Below are positions 1 to 7,906 of a DNA stretch of 17,056 bases, one piece after another. This DNA comes from JBBSTY01 sp038235385 (GTDB taxonomy: Bacteria > Actinomycetota > Acidimicrobiia > Acidimicrobiales > Acidimicrobilacustridaceae), in contig JBBSTY010000094.1 of NCBI GenBank assembly GCA_038235385.1, forward strand, positions 1 through 17,056. The letters are read 5' to 3'. The stretch's first letter is position 1; each line of letters begins with the position of its first letter. The translations under genes and the position numbers were made by a program. Below the pieces are notes generated by a model that ran no database searches, was not told where the DNA came from, and worked only from the letters and a program-made list of their open reading frames with translations.

Positions 1-2
1 AG

Positions 3-269
3 CTCACCTGGGTCGAGGAGACCACCTACGACCTCGCGACGCGCTCCAGTCGGTCCCGCTTGCTGCCCGACCACTATCCGGACCGGCTCATCGCGTCGGC
101 CACCGCCGTCTTCGTCGACACCGGTTCGGGTACCACCCGCACGATCGACGGCGATGTGGCCGTGCGGATGCCGCTGGTGGGCGGCAAGGTCGAGCGGGCG
201 ATCGTCTCGGGACTGCGCGAGCACCTCGCCGACGAGGCGCGCCTCGCGATCGACTTCATGGCGCCGTGA
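3..269 (+). CDS. DUF2505 family protein, C-terminal part (5' end outside window)
   Basis: The frame is open from the window edge to TGA at 267-269, giving 89 residues with no start needed inside the window. The C-terminal part carries a PLVGGKVERAIVSGLREHLADE stretch after a charged beta-strand region. From memory this matches the end of DUF2505 proteins, small actinobacterial proteins thought to have an SRPBCC/START-like ligand-binding fold. Their function and ligand are unknown. A later ATG/TTG inside the frame near position 60 would cut into the conserved region, so I treat the gene as truncated by the window. It converges on the thioesterase gene with only 27 bp between stop codons, and I see no terminator there. 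Family assignment is by motif recognition only. Confidence 0.72.
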   Translation, partial: LTWVEETTYDLATRSSRSRLLPDHYPDRLIASATAVFVDTGSGTTRTIDGDVAVRMPLVGGKVERAIVSGLREHLADEARLAIDFMAP

Positions 270-296
270 CCCGCAAGCGCCCCCGGCGGCGAGGGA

Positions 297-1082
297 TCAA
301 CCGCGTCGATGCTCGCCGAGGCGCTCCTGCTCGGCGGCCAGGCGCTGTTCCATCAAGGTGCGGAAGCGCATGGGATCGATCGAGATGAAGATGCCCTCGG
401 CCTCGGCGCACAGGCGGTCGCCGGCGTAGACGGTGCCCTCGGTGAAGATCTTGCGACCGTCGACCCGGTCGAGGCGACCGATGAAGTGCAGCGGTTCGTG
501 CAACGGCGTGGGCGAGCGGTAGCGCACCGTGAGCGTGCCGGTCATGCCCGGCGCGCCGGAGAGCGACTGCGTGGCCCCGAGGACCTCGTCGAACGCCGCC
601 GCGACGTACCCGCCGTGGACGCACCCGGGCGGTCCCTCGTACGCCGCGCCGAACACGCAGCGGGCATGCACGAGCCCGTCGATCTCCTGGAGCGTGATGG
701 GAGGCGACAGCGGGTTGGCCCGACCGGTGAAGGGACTGTGCTCGAACGAGGCGTGCGGGTTGCCGCCGGCGTTGGCTGCTTCGCTGAACCCCTCGTAGTT
801 CGACCCCTGGGGCATGCGATCGAATGCGAGCGCCACCCGCGCCAGCTCGTCGGCGGCATCGATGATGGCCTCGGTGGGCGCGGCCGTCGCGACCAGGCGT
901 TCGATGATGATGCGCATCGAGTCGGCGAGACGGCGCATCTCGACGGTGCGCGTGGTGAGCTGCGAGGTGGGGATGTCCTGCCAGCGGGCGGACATGATCG
1001 ACCGCACGACCGCCGGGTCGGGCCGCATCGCCGGCGATCCCGGCGACGCGGCGGTTCCCTGGTCGAGTGGTTCCTCAGCCAT
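297..1082 (-). CDS. PaaI-like hotdog-fold thioesterase
   Basis: This 261-residue protein probably hydrolyses an acyl-CoA or related thioester. Residues 1-110 are a helical, family-specific N-terminal extension. A 4HBT hotdog domain covers roughly residues 115-250. The GCVHGGYVAAAFDEVLG segment (about 153-169) holds the HGG motif at 156-158 and the acidic residues D165/E166 on the central helix, as expected for PaaI-type active sites. The substrate cannot be read from sequence. The ATG at 1080-1082 is supported by an AGAGGGG Shine-Dalgarno (1089-1095) six bases upstream. The gene lies 39 bp downstream of exonuclease III on the same strand, so the two are probably cotranscribed from the promoter near 1896. 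No functional link between the two is obvious. Confidence 0.85.
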   Translation of the reverse strand: MAEEPLDQGTAASPGSPAMRPDPAVVRSIMSARWQDIPTSQLTTRTVEMRRLADSMRIIIERLVATAAPTEAIIDAADELARVALAFDRMPQGSNYEGFSEAANAGGNPHASFEHSPFTGRANPLSPPITLQEIDGLVHARCVFGAAYEGPPGCVHGGYVAAAFDEVLGATQSLSGAPGMTGTLTVRYRSPTPLHEPLHFIGRLDRVDGRKIFTEGTVYAGDRLCAEAEGIFISIDPMRFRTLMEQRLAAEQERLGEHRRG

Positions 1083-1121
1083 CGCACACCCCTCTCGATC
1101 GCCGGGTTCGTGGTCCGGGCA

Positions 1122-1889
1122 TCAGAAGTCGACGACCACGGGGGCGTGGTCCGACGGGCTCTTGCCCTTGCGGGCGTTGCGGTCGATCAGCGCGGCGGTC
1201 GACCCGGCGGCCAGGGCCTCGGTGGCGAGCACCAGGTCGATGCGCATCCCCTTGCCCTTGTGGAAGTTGCCCGCTCGGTAGTCCCACCACGAGAACAGGC
1301 CAGGCGCGTCGTAGTGCGTCCGGAAGACATCGACGAGGCCCCAGTCGACGAGGCGCGCGAGCGCGTCGCGCTCGGGCTCGCTCACATGCGTCGAGCCGAC
1401 GAACTCGGCGATGTCGTAGACGTCGCGGTCCTCGGGAGCGATGTTGAAGTCGCCGCAGATCACGAACGGGTCGGCAGGGGTCAGCGACTCGGCGATCCGG
1501 GCGCGGAGCCGCTCCAACCAGGCGAGCTTGTACTGGTAGTGGTCCTCGTCGAGGCCGCGTCCGTTGGGCACGTAGACGTTCGCCACCCGCACGCCGCCAC
1601 AGGTGGCCCACATGATGCGGGCCTCGGGGTCGTCGGGTGCGTCGTCGCCGAAGCCGGCCACGACGTCGTCGAGACCGACCTTGCTCAAGATGGCCACGCC
1701 GTTCCACCGGCCTTCACCCACGTGGGCGGCCTCGTAGCCCATCTCCTGGAAGGTGAGGGCCGGGAACGCGGCATCGGCGAGCTTGGTCTCCTGCATGCAC
1801 AACACATCGGGTTGCACCGTCGCGAGCCACTCGGTGACCCGGTCGAGCCGGGCCTTGAGCGAGTTCACGTTCCACGTCACGAGGCGCAC
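1122..1889 (-). CDS. xth: Exodeoxyribonuclease III (AP endonuclease)
   Basis: This 255-residue enzyme belongs to the exonuclease-endonuclease-phosphatase fold. It cleaves abasic sites and removes 3' blocking groups in base excision repair in the cytoplasm. Numbered from the chosen GTG, N7 (in TWNVNSLK) and E34 (in CMQETK) fall exactly at the E. coli XthA active-site positions. GDFNIAPEDRDV supplies the catalytic Asp/Asn pair, and SDHAPVVVDF at the C-terminus supplies the final Asp-His. The frame opens further to an ATG at 1937, but that codon overlaps the start of the divergent gene and adds 16 residues before beta-strand 1. The GTG at 1889 gives the usual family length and has a TACGGT -10 motif six bases upstream, so a leaderless GTG start is preferred. 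Confidence 0.92.
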   Translation of the reverse strand: MRLVTWNVNSLKARLDRVTEWLATVQPDVLCMQETKLADAAFPALTFQEMGYEAAHVGEGRWNGVAILSKVGLDDVVAGFGDDAPDDPEARIMWATCGGVRVANVYVPNGRGLDEDHYQYKLAWLERLRARIAESLTPADPFVICGDFNIAPEDRDVYDIAEFVGSTHVSEPERDALARLVDWGLVDVFRTHYDAPGLFSWWDYRAGNFHKGKGMRIDLVLATEALAAGSTAALIDRNARKGKSPSDHAPVVVDF

Positions 1890-1895
1890 ACGGTC

Positions 1896-1901
1896 ACCGT
1901 A
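1896..1901 (-). promoter_or_regulatory. Predicted -10 element (TACGGT) of leaderless xth promoter
   Basis: On the minus strand TACGGT is followed by exactly six bases and then the GTG at 1889. It fits the actinobacterial TANNNT -10 pattern, and transcription should start at or within a base or two of the start codon. No good Shine-Dalgarno and no TTGAC-like -35 box is visible. It mirrors the -10 of the divergent gene. Confidence 0.5.
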
Positions 1902-1923
1902 GTGGTCCCGAACGGCGGGCCGG

Positions 1924-1929
1924 TACGGT
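1924..1929 (+). promoter_or_regulatory. Predicted -10 element (TACGGT) of leaderless dsbA-like gene promoter
   Basis: TACGGT is followed by six bases and the ATG at 1936, with no Shine-Dalgarno. Hexamer and spacing are identical to those of the divergent xth promoter, so the two form an inverted repeat with arms 22 bp apart. No -35 consensus is present. Confidence 0.5.
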
Positions 1930-1935
1930 CGGCGC

Positions 1936-2529
1936 ATGGATGCGATCGGTTGGAGCGACTACCTGTGCCCGTGGGCGTACCTCGGGCGCGATCGCACCGA
2001 CCTGATGCGACAACTCGGCGTGCGGGTGACCGTCCGAGGGTTCGAGCTGCACCCCGAGATCCCGCCCGAGGGCGTCGCCGTACGACCCGGGGGGCGTCTC
2101 GACCGGGTCTTCTCGGTGATCGGGGCGGAGTGCGCGGAGCTCGGCATCCCGTTCACACCGCCGCGCCGCTCACCGAACACCCGCCACGTGCTCGAGACCG
2201 CCGAGGTCGTACGGCTGCACCACCCCGACGCGTTCGACGCGTTCGACGAGGCGCTCGCCCGCGCCCACTGGGTGGAGGGACGCGACCTCGGCGATCGAGC
2301 GCTCGTGTCCGACCTCCTCGCCGAGTCGGGCGCGCCCGTCGATGCCGTCGATGAGCTCGTGGCCGACGGGATCGGGACCGCGGCACTCGCCGCGTCGATG
2401 GCGTTCGCTCGATCCGTGGGGGCCACGGCCACGCCTGCATGGTGGGTGAACGACAGCCTGTTGATCCCCGGCGCCCAACCTCGAGACACGATCGAGCGGT
2501 GGGTGACCCGGCTCCTCGCCAGGTCCTGA
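1936..2529 (+). CDS. DsbA family (FrnE/2-hydroxychromene-2-carboxylate isomerase-like) thioredoxin-fold protein
   Basis: This 197-residue cytoplasmic protein (no signal peptide) has the DsbA-like thioredoxin fold with a helical insertion. The N-terminal SDYLCPWAYLG segment (7-17) aligns with the CPWC active site of FrnE proteins, but the second cysteine is replaced by alanine: C11-P-W-A14. The C-terminal GATATPAWWVND region carries the expected cis-proline loop, followed by a GAQPRDTIERW ending typical of the family. With one cysteine it cannot perform ordinary dithiol exchange. A glutathione- or mycothiol-S-transferase/isomerase-like or reductant-dependent role is possible, but this is inference. 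Its start is set by the leaderless promoter at 1924-1929. Confidence 0.82.
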   Translation: MDAIGWSDYLCPWAYLGRDRTDLMRQLGVRVTVRGFELHPEIPPEGVAVRPGGRLDRVFSVIGAECAELGIPFTPPRRSPNTRHVLETAEVVRLHHPDAFDAFDEALARAHWVEGRDLGDRALVSDLLAESGAPVDAVDELVADGIGTAALAASMAFARSVGATATPAWWVNDSLLIPGAQPRDTIERWVTRLLARS

Positions 2530-2567
2530 CCGGCGGCCTCGGGGGCACGGAAACCCCGGATGCACCA

Positions 2568-2585
2568 ACCGACCTCGTGGTCGGT
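2568..2585 (+). terminator. Possible terminator hairpin after the DsbA-like gene
   Basis: ACCGACC, a TCGT loop and GGTCGGT form a perfect 7-bp stem 38 bases after the DsbA-like stop codon and before the kgd promoter. No T-run follows, so it may be a weak or Rho-assisted terminator or a chance structure. Confidence 0.35.
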
Positions 2586-2671
2586 CGCCCTCGTCACCGG
2601 GACCGGCCGAGCCCGACGCCGAGTGGCTCCCGATGGTGCGTCCGGTCGATCGCCGGTGATTCTCCGGCCGG

Positions 2672-2677
2672 TAGGCT
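2672..2677 (+). promoter_or_regulatory. Predicted -10 element (TAGGCT) of kgd promoter
   Basis: TAGGCT fits TANNNT and lies eight bases before the kgd ATG at 2686. There is no Shine-Dalgarno in between, so the mRNA is probably leaderless or nearly so. No -35 consensus is visible 16-18 bp upstream. Confidence 0.5.
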
Positions 2678-2685
2678 CGGCACCG

Positions 2686-5600
2686 ATGGCTTCCGAGCAG
2701 AGATCCAAGAACACGATCGGTCCGAACGCCTGGCTGGTCGACGAGATGTACGAGCAGTACCTCGCCGATCCCACCTCGGTCAACGAGAGCTGGCAGGACT
2801 TCTTCGCCGACTACCGCCCCGGCGGCGGGCACGCCGCGCCGCCCGGTCCGGTCCCCACGCCTCCCGCCGCACCCCAACCGGCGCGACAACCCTCGACCCC
2901 GCAACCGTCGGCTGACACCCCGAAGGTGCAACTCGGCGAGCCGATCCGCGGCGCCGGCGCGCGCATCGTGTCGAACATGGAGGCGAGCCTCGGTGTCCCC
3001 ACGGCCACGAGCTTCCGCGAGGTGCCGGCCAAGCTCCTCGAGGTGAACCGGACCATCATCAACGGCTACCTGGGCCGGACCGGCCGCGGCAAGATCAGCT
3101 TCACGCACCTCATCGGCTACGCGGTCATCCGGGCCATCGCCGACACCATGCCGGTGATGAACTCGCACTACGAGGAGAGCGAGGACAACAAGCCCTACGT
3201 CATCCGCCACGAGCACATCAACCTGGGCATCGCCGTCGATCAGGAGAAGTCCGACGGGTCGCGCACGTTGCTGGTCCCGTGCGTCAGGGACGCCGACACC
3301 CTCGACTTCCGAGGGTTCTGGACCGCCTACGAGGACCTCATCCGCAAGGTCCGGAGCAACAAGCTGGGACCCGACGACTTCGCCGGGGTCACGGTGAGCC
3401 TCACCAACCCGGGCACCATCGGAACCGTCCAGTCCGTGCCGAGGCTGATGCCCGGACAGGGGCTCATCGTCGGGGTCGGCTCGCTCGCCTTCCCGACCGC
3501 GTTCGAGGGCGCCGATCCGGTGACCCTCGCCGATCTCGGCCTCTCGAAGGTCATCACCATCTCGTCGACCTACGACCACCGCATCATCCAGGGCGCCGAG
3601 TCGGGCCTGTTCCTCAAGCGCGTGCACGAGCTGTTGATGGGTGTCGACGACTTCTACGCCCATGTCTTCCGCTCGCTGGGCGTGCCGTACGAAGCCGTCC
3701 TGTGGCGACGCGACGTGAACCCGATCGACCGTGAGACGTCGATGATCCAGAAGCAGATGCACGTCGATCGCCTCATCTCGATGCATCGCCAGCGCGGCCA
3801 CCTCATCGCCGATCTCGACCCGCTGTCGGCCAAGGAACCGGTGATGTTCACCGAGCTCGACCCCGCGTCGTACGGGCTCACCATCTGGGACCTCGACCGC
3901 GAGTTCATCGCCAGCGGTGTCGGCGGCAAGGAGCAGCTCCCGCTCGGCGAGATCCTCCACATCATGCGCGACGCGTACTGCCGCACGGTGGGGATCGAGT
4001 ACATGCACATCCAGGACCCCGAGGAGAAGCGCTGGGTCCAGGAGCAGGTCGAGGGCCACACCACCGAGATCACTCCCGACGAGAAGCGCCACATCCTCGG
4101 CCGGCTCAACGCCGCCGAGGCGCTCGAGCAGTTCCTCGCCAAGAAGTACCTCGGCCAGAAGCGCTTCGGCATCGACGGCGCCGAGGGCGCCATCCCGATC
4201 CTCGACGCGCTGCTCACCGAGGCGGCCGACGCGCACATGCACCACGCGGTCATGGGCATGGCCCATCGCGGTCGTCTCAACGTGCTCGTCAACATCGTCG
4301 GCAAGAGCTACCAGCAGATGTTCGAGGAGTTCGAGGGCAACGTCGATCCGAACTCGACCCAGGGGTCCGGCGACGTCAAGTACCACCTCGGCCAAACCGG
4401 CAAGTTCGTGAGCCGCCTGGGGAACACCATCCCCGTGGATCTCGCGGCGAACCCGTCGCACCTCGAAGCGGTCGACCCGGTCGTGGTGGGCATGGCGCGG
4501 GCGAAGATGGACCTCATCGAGCCCCCGGGCGACTACCCGGTGCTGCCGATCCTCATCCACGGCGATGCGGCGTTCGCGGGCCAGGGCGTGGTCGCCGAGA
4601 CGCTGAACCTCTCGAACATCCGCGGGTACAAGGTGGGCGGCACCGTCCACCTGATCATCAACAACCAGTTGGGCTTCACGACGCCCCCCGAGGCGGCCCG
4701 CTCCTCGGAGTACCCGACCGACGTCGCCAAGATGGTCTCCGCACCCATCTTCCACGTGAACGGCGACGATGCCGAAGCCTGCGTTCGCGTTGCCCGCCTG
4801 GCGTTCGCGTACCGCCAACGCTGGCACAAGGACGTCGTCATCGACATGGTCTGCTACCGCCGCCACGGGCACAACGAGGGCGACGACCCGAGCTACACGC
4901 AGCCGGAGATGTACCGCCGGATCGACGCCAAGCGCTCGGTGCGCAAGGTCTACACCGAGCAACTCGTCAAGCGGGGCGACATCTCGATGGACGAAGCCGA
5001 AGAGGCGCTCACCGACTTCCACGATCGCCTCCAGACGGCACTCGACGAGACCAAGCAGGCCGCGCCGCCGTCGGGAACGCGAGCCAAGGCGGCTCCGCCC
5101 GCCATGGGCGTGCGTCCCCACGTGGACACGGGCATCTCCCGAGAGGTCTTCGACACCGTCCTCGACGCGCTCGACACGTGGCCCGAGGACTTCGTCGTGC
5201 ACCCGAAGCTGGCCAAGCAGTTCGCGGCGCGGTCCAAGGTCGTTCGCGAGGACGGTGAGGTCGACTGGACCACGGGCGAGGCGCTCGCCATCGGCTCGCT
5301 CCTCCACGAGGGCACCTCGGTTCGCCTCGCGGGCGAGGACAGCCGCCGCGGAACGTTCTCGCAACGTCACAGCGTGCTCGTCGACTACGAGACGGGCGCC
5401 GAGCACACACCGCTCGACTCGCTGAGTCGCGACGGCGCCCACCTCTGGCTCTACGACTCGCTCCTCTCGGAGTTCGCCGCCCTCGGCTACGAGTACGGCT
5501 ACTCGGTCGAGAACAAGGAGGCGCTGGTCATCTGGGAGGCCCAGTTCGGCGACTTCGTCAACGGCGCCCAGGTGATCACCGACCAGTTCATCGTCGCCGC

Positions 5601-6294
5601 CGAGGACAAGTGGGAGCAGACCTCGGGACTCGTCCTGCTGCTGCCCCACGGCTTCGAGGGCCAGGGACCCGAGCACTCATCGGCTCGCCCCGAGCGCTTC
5701 CTGATCCTCGCGGCAGAGGACAACATCCAGGTCGCCAACTGCACCACCTCGGCCCAGTACTTCCACCTGCTCCGCCGCCAGATGCACCGCGACATCCGCA
5801 AGCCGCTCATCATCTTCACGCCCAAGTCCCTGCTCCGGGCCAAGACGACCCGGTCGACGATCGACGAGTTCCTGACCGGCTCGTTCCAGGAGGTGCTCCC
5901 CGATCCGGGCCTCCCCGACGACAACGCCGTGACCCGGGTGGTCTTCGCCTCGGGGAAGGTGGCGGTGGACGCGCTCGCCGAACGGGCGAGGAACGGCAAC
6001 ACCACCGTGGCCGTCGCCCGGGTCGAGCAGCTCTACCCCTGGCCCTACGACGCGGTCGCCTCGGTGTTGGCGCAGTACCCGAACGCCGCCGAGATCTTCT
6101 GGCTCCAGGAGGAGCCGGAGAACATGGGTCCCTGGAACTTCATCAAGGGTCGTCTCTACGAGGCCCACGAGACGACCCACCGCATCCACCGTGTGAGCCG
6201 CGCCGAATCCGGGAGCCCGGCCACGGGCACCAAGGCGATCCACGACCAGGAGCAGGAGGATCTCCTCGCGGCGACGTTCTCGCCCGACGAGTAG
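2686..6294 (+). CDS. kgd: Multifunctional 2-oxoglutarate metabolism enzyme (Kgd/OdhA: E1o fused to E2-type succinyltransferase domain)
   Basis: This 1202-residue protein acts at the 2-oxoglutarate node of the TCA cycle, as a ThDP-dependent 2-oxoglutarate decarboxylase and the E1o component of 2-oxoglutarate dehydrogenase. The order is: the short E1o N-terminal helix (about 1-45, WLVDEMYEQYLADP), a Pro/Ala/Gln-rich linker (46-85), an E2 acyltransferase domain (about 88-330), and the E1 part (about 350-1202). The E2 motif reads H298-RII-Q302-G303 where ordinary E2 enzymes have HxxxDG. E1 landmarks are HRGRLN (527-532), NPSHLE with H592, the ThDP/Mg signature from GDAAFAGQG (626) to NNQLGF (659), and a transketolase pyrimidine domain from about 884. 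As in mycobacterial Kgd (about 1230 residues) there is no lipoyl domain. The frame opens to 2560, but ATG 2686 fits both the homologous N-terminus and the promoter. Confidence 0.96.
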   Translation: MASEQRSKNTIGPNAWLVDEMYEQYLADPTSVNESWQDFFADYRPGGGHAAPPGPVPTPPAAPQPARQPSTPQPSADTPKVQLGEPIRGAGARIVSNMEASLGVPTATSFREVPAKLLEVNRTIINGYLGRTGRGKISFTHLIGYAVIRAIADTMPVMNSHYEESEDNKPYVIRHEHINLGIAVDQEKSDGSRTLLVPCVRDADTLDFRGFWTAYEDLIRKVRSNKLGPDDFAGVTVSLTNPGTIGTVQSVPRLMPGQGLIVGVGSLAFPTAFEGADPVTLADLGLSKVITISSTYDHRIIQGAESGLFLKRVHELLMGVDDFYAHVFRSLGVPYEAVLWRRDVNPIDRETSMIQKQMHVDRLISMHRQRGHLIADLDPLSAKEPVMFTELDPASYGLTIWDLDREFIASGVGGKEQLPLGEILHIMRDAYCRTVGIEYMHIQDPEEKRWVQEQVEGHTTEITPDEKRHILGRLNAAEALEQFLAKKYLGQKRFGIDGAEGAIPILDALLTEAADAHMHHAVMGMAHRGRLNVLVNIVGKSYQQMFEEFEGNVDPNSTQGSGDVKYHLGQTGKFVSRLGNTIPVDLAANPSHLEAVDPVVVGMARAKMDLIEPPGDYPVLPILIHGDAAFAGQGVVAETLNLSNIRGYKVGGTVHLIINNQLGFTTPPEAARSSEYPTDVAKMVSAPIFHVNGDDAEACVRVARLAFAYRQRWHKDVVIDMVCYRRHGHNEGDDPSYTQPEMYRRIDAKRSVRKVYTEQLVKRGDISMDEAEEALTDFHDRLQTALDETKQAAPPSGTRAKAAPPAMGVRPHVDTGISREVFDTVLDALDTWPEDFVVHPKLAKQFAARSKVVREDGEVDWTTGEALAIGSLLHEGTSVRLAGEDSRRGTFSQRHSVLVDYETGAEHTPLDSLSRDGAHLWLYDSLLSEFAALGYEYGYSVENKEALVIWEAQFGDFVNGAQVITDQFIVAAEDKWEQTSGLVLLLPHGFEGQGPEHSSARPERFLILAAEDNIQVANCTTSAQYFHLLRRQMHRDIRKPLIIFTPKSLLRAKTTRSTIDEFLTGSFQEVLPDPGLPDDNAVTRVVFASGKVAVDALAERARNGNTTVAVARVEQLYPWPYDAVASVLAQYPNAAEIFWLQEEPENMGPWNFIKGRLYEAHETTHRIHRVSRAESGSPATGTKAIHDQEQEDLLAATFSPDE

Positions 6295-6316
6295 CCCGGC
6301 CGCCAACCGGAGGCGA

Positions 6317-7747
6317 TCAACCGGGCGGGATCCCGGCGTCGCGGGTCCTGACCACGAGCGAGGTCGGGCGAGATCCGACCGAGGTCAGGGCGACCGCCAC
6401 CACGAGGAGCAGGACCGGAACCCGGGGGAACCCCAACCACTGGTCCCCGGAGTTCAGCCCGCCGACCGCGATCAGGCCGAACGATGCCGCGCTCGCCACG
6501 GCGGCGATCACCATCGCCGCCGTCGACCTCGCCACAGCCGACGGGGCCGACGGCCGAACGGCCGGTCGGCGGGTGGCTGATCGATCCGTGGCCGATCGAG
6601 CGGGCGGCCGAGCCCGACCCCGCTCGGCCCGTCCGAACACCGCCACCAACGCCGCCAGGGGTCCGCACAGCACCAGGACCGCGAGCACCCGCCCGAACCA
6701 CCACGACACCGACCCGTCGGCGAAGCTCGGCACCGCGCCGGTCGGCAGGATCACCGCCGAGGCGATGATCAGGGCAGTGAAGTGCCAGAGCAGCACGGTC
6801 ATGGCGTTTCGGTTCAATCCGACCACCGATCGAAGCACCATCGGGCGTTCGAGCGCCCGGGCGATCCGGGCCCGGAGCAGCAGGGCGAGGCCGGTCTGGG
6901 CGATCCCCAGCGCGATCAGGGTGATCGTGGGCGGCGCGTTGTTCGCGATCGCTTCACCAGGGACCCCGACCAGGCTGAGCGGATACGGCCCGAACCCGGT
7001 CAGGGCGACCAAGAGCGCGAGACCGCCGAGGAACATCGACGCCGGCACCCACCGCCGCCGCACCAACGAGCCGTCGGACCAGAAGAACCCGACCTGTTGG
7101 GCGAAGAGGAAGACCCAGAAGAAGTTGGTCCACTCGACCCCGTCGATGGCGGTGCCCAGACGCACGGCATCGACCGCGGTCGCCAGCGCCGCCAGCACGA
7201 TCAGCACGCGAAGCCCGAACCGCCCGTGCAACCACAGCAACGGCGGTGCCGCCGCCACGACCAGGACGTACACCGCGAGGAACCACACCGGCACCACGGC
7301 GAGCCATGCCACCAGCCGAACCACCTCCGGGTCGATGCCGACGGAGCGAAGGGCGGCGCCGACCACGACCCAGACGCCGACGAACGCGGCCGACGGGCGG
7401 AGCAACCGGACGAGTCGCGTGCGGAGCCACTCGTGGTAGGTCACGCCCCGGGCCCGACCGGATCGCCACGAGTGGACGTTGGCACAGCCGCCGACCACGA
7501 AGAAGAGGGGCATGACCTGGAACACCCACGTCAACCCCCGCATGGCCGGCACCGTCTCGAGGGCGTTCACCCCGCCGAAGCGGCCGTCGGCGAACGAGGG
7601 AACCACCACCAGCCAATGCCCCACGGCCACGGCGCAGATCGCCAGGGCTCGGAGGGCGTCGACGGTGAGGTCACGGGGCGGTCTCGCCGCGTGCTCGGCC
7701 GGGTCTCGGATCGTCTCGGTGGTCTCGATGGCAGTGGTGGCGCGCAC
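6317..7747 (-). CDS. Acyltransferase family 3 (OafA/YrhL-like) integral membrane protein
   Basis: This 476-residue polytopic protein has about ten hydrophobic segments. Acyltransferase-3 proteins move acyl groups (often acetyl) across the membrane onto sugars, lipids or peptides. The N-terminal RDLTVDALRALAICAVAVGHW holds the conserved Arg and the presumed catalytic His (H44) of the first membrane helix. MPLFFVVGGCANVHSW is the characteristic second motif. An Arg/Pro/Ser-rich loop (RARPPARSATDRSATRR) precedes two last hydrophobic stretches. No neighbour identifies the acceptor. An ATG at 7804 would add 19 Arg-rich residues. The GTG at 7747 is preferred because GAGGGAGA sits three bases upstream. 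It converges on kgd with 22 bp between them. Confidence 0.85.
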   Translation of the reverse strand: MRATTAIETTETIRDPAEHAARPPRDLTVDALRALAICAVAVGHWLVVVPSFADGRFGGVNALETVPAMRGLTWVFQVMPLFFVVGGCANVHSWRSGRARGVTYHEWLRTRLVRLLRPSAAFVGVWVVVGAALRSVGIDPEVVRLVAWLAVVPVWFLAVYVLVVAAAPPLLWLHGRFGLRVLIVLAALATAVDAVRLGTAIDGVEWTNFFWVFLFAQQVGFFWSDGSLVRRRWVPASMFLGGLALLVALTGFGPYPLSLVGVPGEAIANNAPPTITLIALGIAQTGLALLLRARIARALERPMVLRSVVGLNRNAMTVLLWHFTALIIASAVILPTGAVPSFADGSVSWWFGRVLAVLVLCGPLAALVAVFGRAERGRARPPARSATDRSATRRPAVRPSAPSAVARSTAAMVIAAVASAASFGLIAVGGLNSGDQWLGFPRVPVLLLVVAVALTSVGSRPTSLVVRTRDAGIPPG

Positions 7748-7750
7748 GGG

Positions 7751-7758
7751 TCTCCCTC
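7751..7758 (-). promoter_or_regulatory. Ribosome binding site deciding the acyltransferase start
   Basis: On the minus strand GAGGGAGA is followed by CCC and the GTG at 7747. It is the best Shine-Dalgarno near either candidate start and favours GTG 7747 over ATG 7804, although the ATG also has a looser GGGGGA about nine bases upstream. Confidence 0.5.
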
Positions 7759-7862
7759 GGTCAACGGTCCGCCAACGATCGCTGCCGCGCCGGGGCGGTC
7801 CCATCCGGGAGATCCCCCAAACACCACCGGGTCCCCCAGGGGAAGGGCACCCGCCGTCACAC

Positions 7863-7904
7863 GCCGCCGCGACCTCGGCCGCAGGTCGGCTCTCGTGCGG
7901 CGGC
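7863..7904 (-). terminator. Candidate terminator or 3'-protective hairpin after the HAD gene
   Basis: GCCGCCGC (7863-7870) pairs perfectly with GCGGCGGC (7897-7904). Inside, GACCT and AGGTC form a second stem around a short loop. The structure begins two bases after the HAD stop codon on the minus strand. There is no T-run, so termination itself is uncertain. Confidence 0.38.
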
Positions 7905-7906
7905 CT

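Noticed and set aside
2170..5676. A 1168-codon open frame on the minus strand opposite kgd
   Set aside because: It is antisense to an unmistakable gene and low in complexity (Val/Asp/Leu/Arg/Glu-rich). It results from high GC at third positions, which removes stop codons on the other strand.
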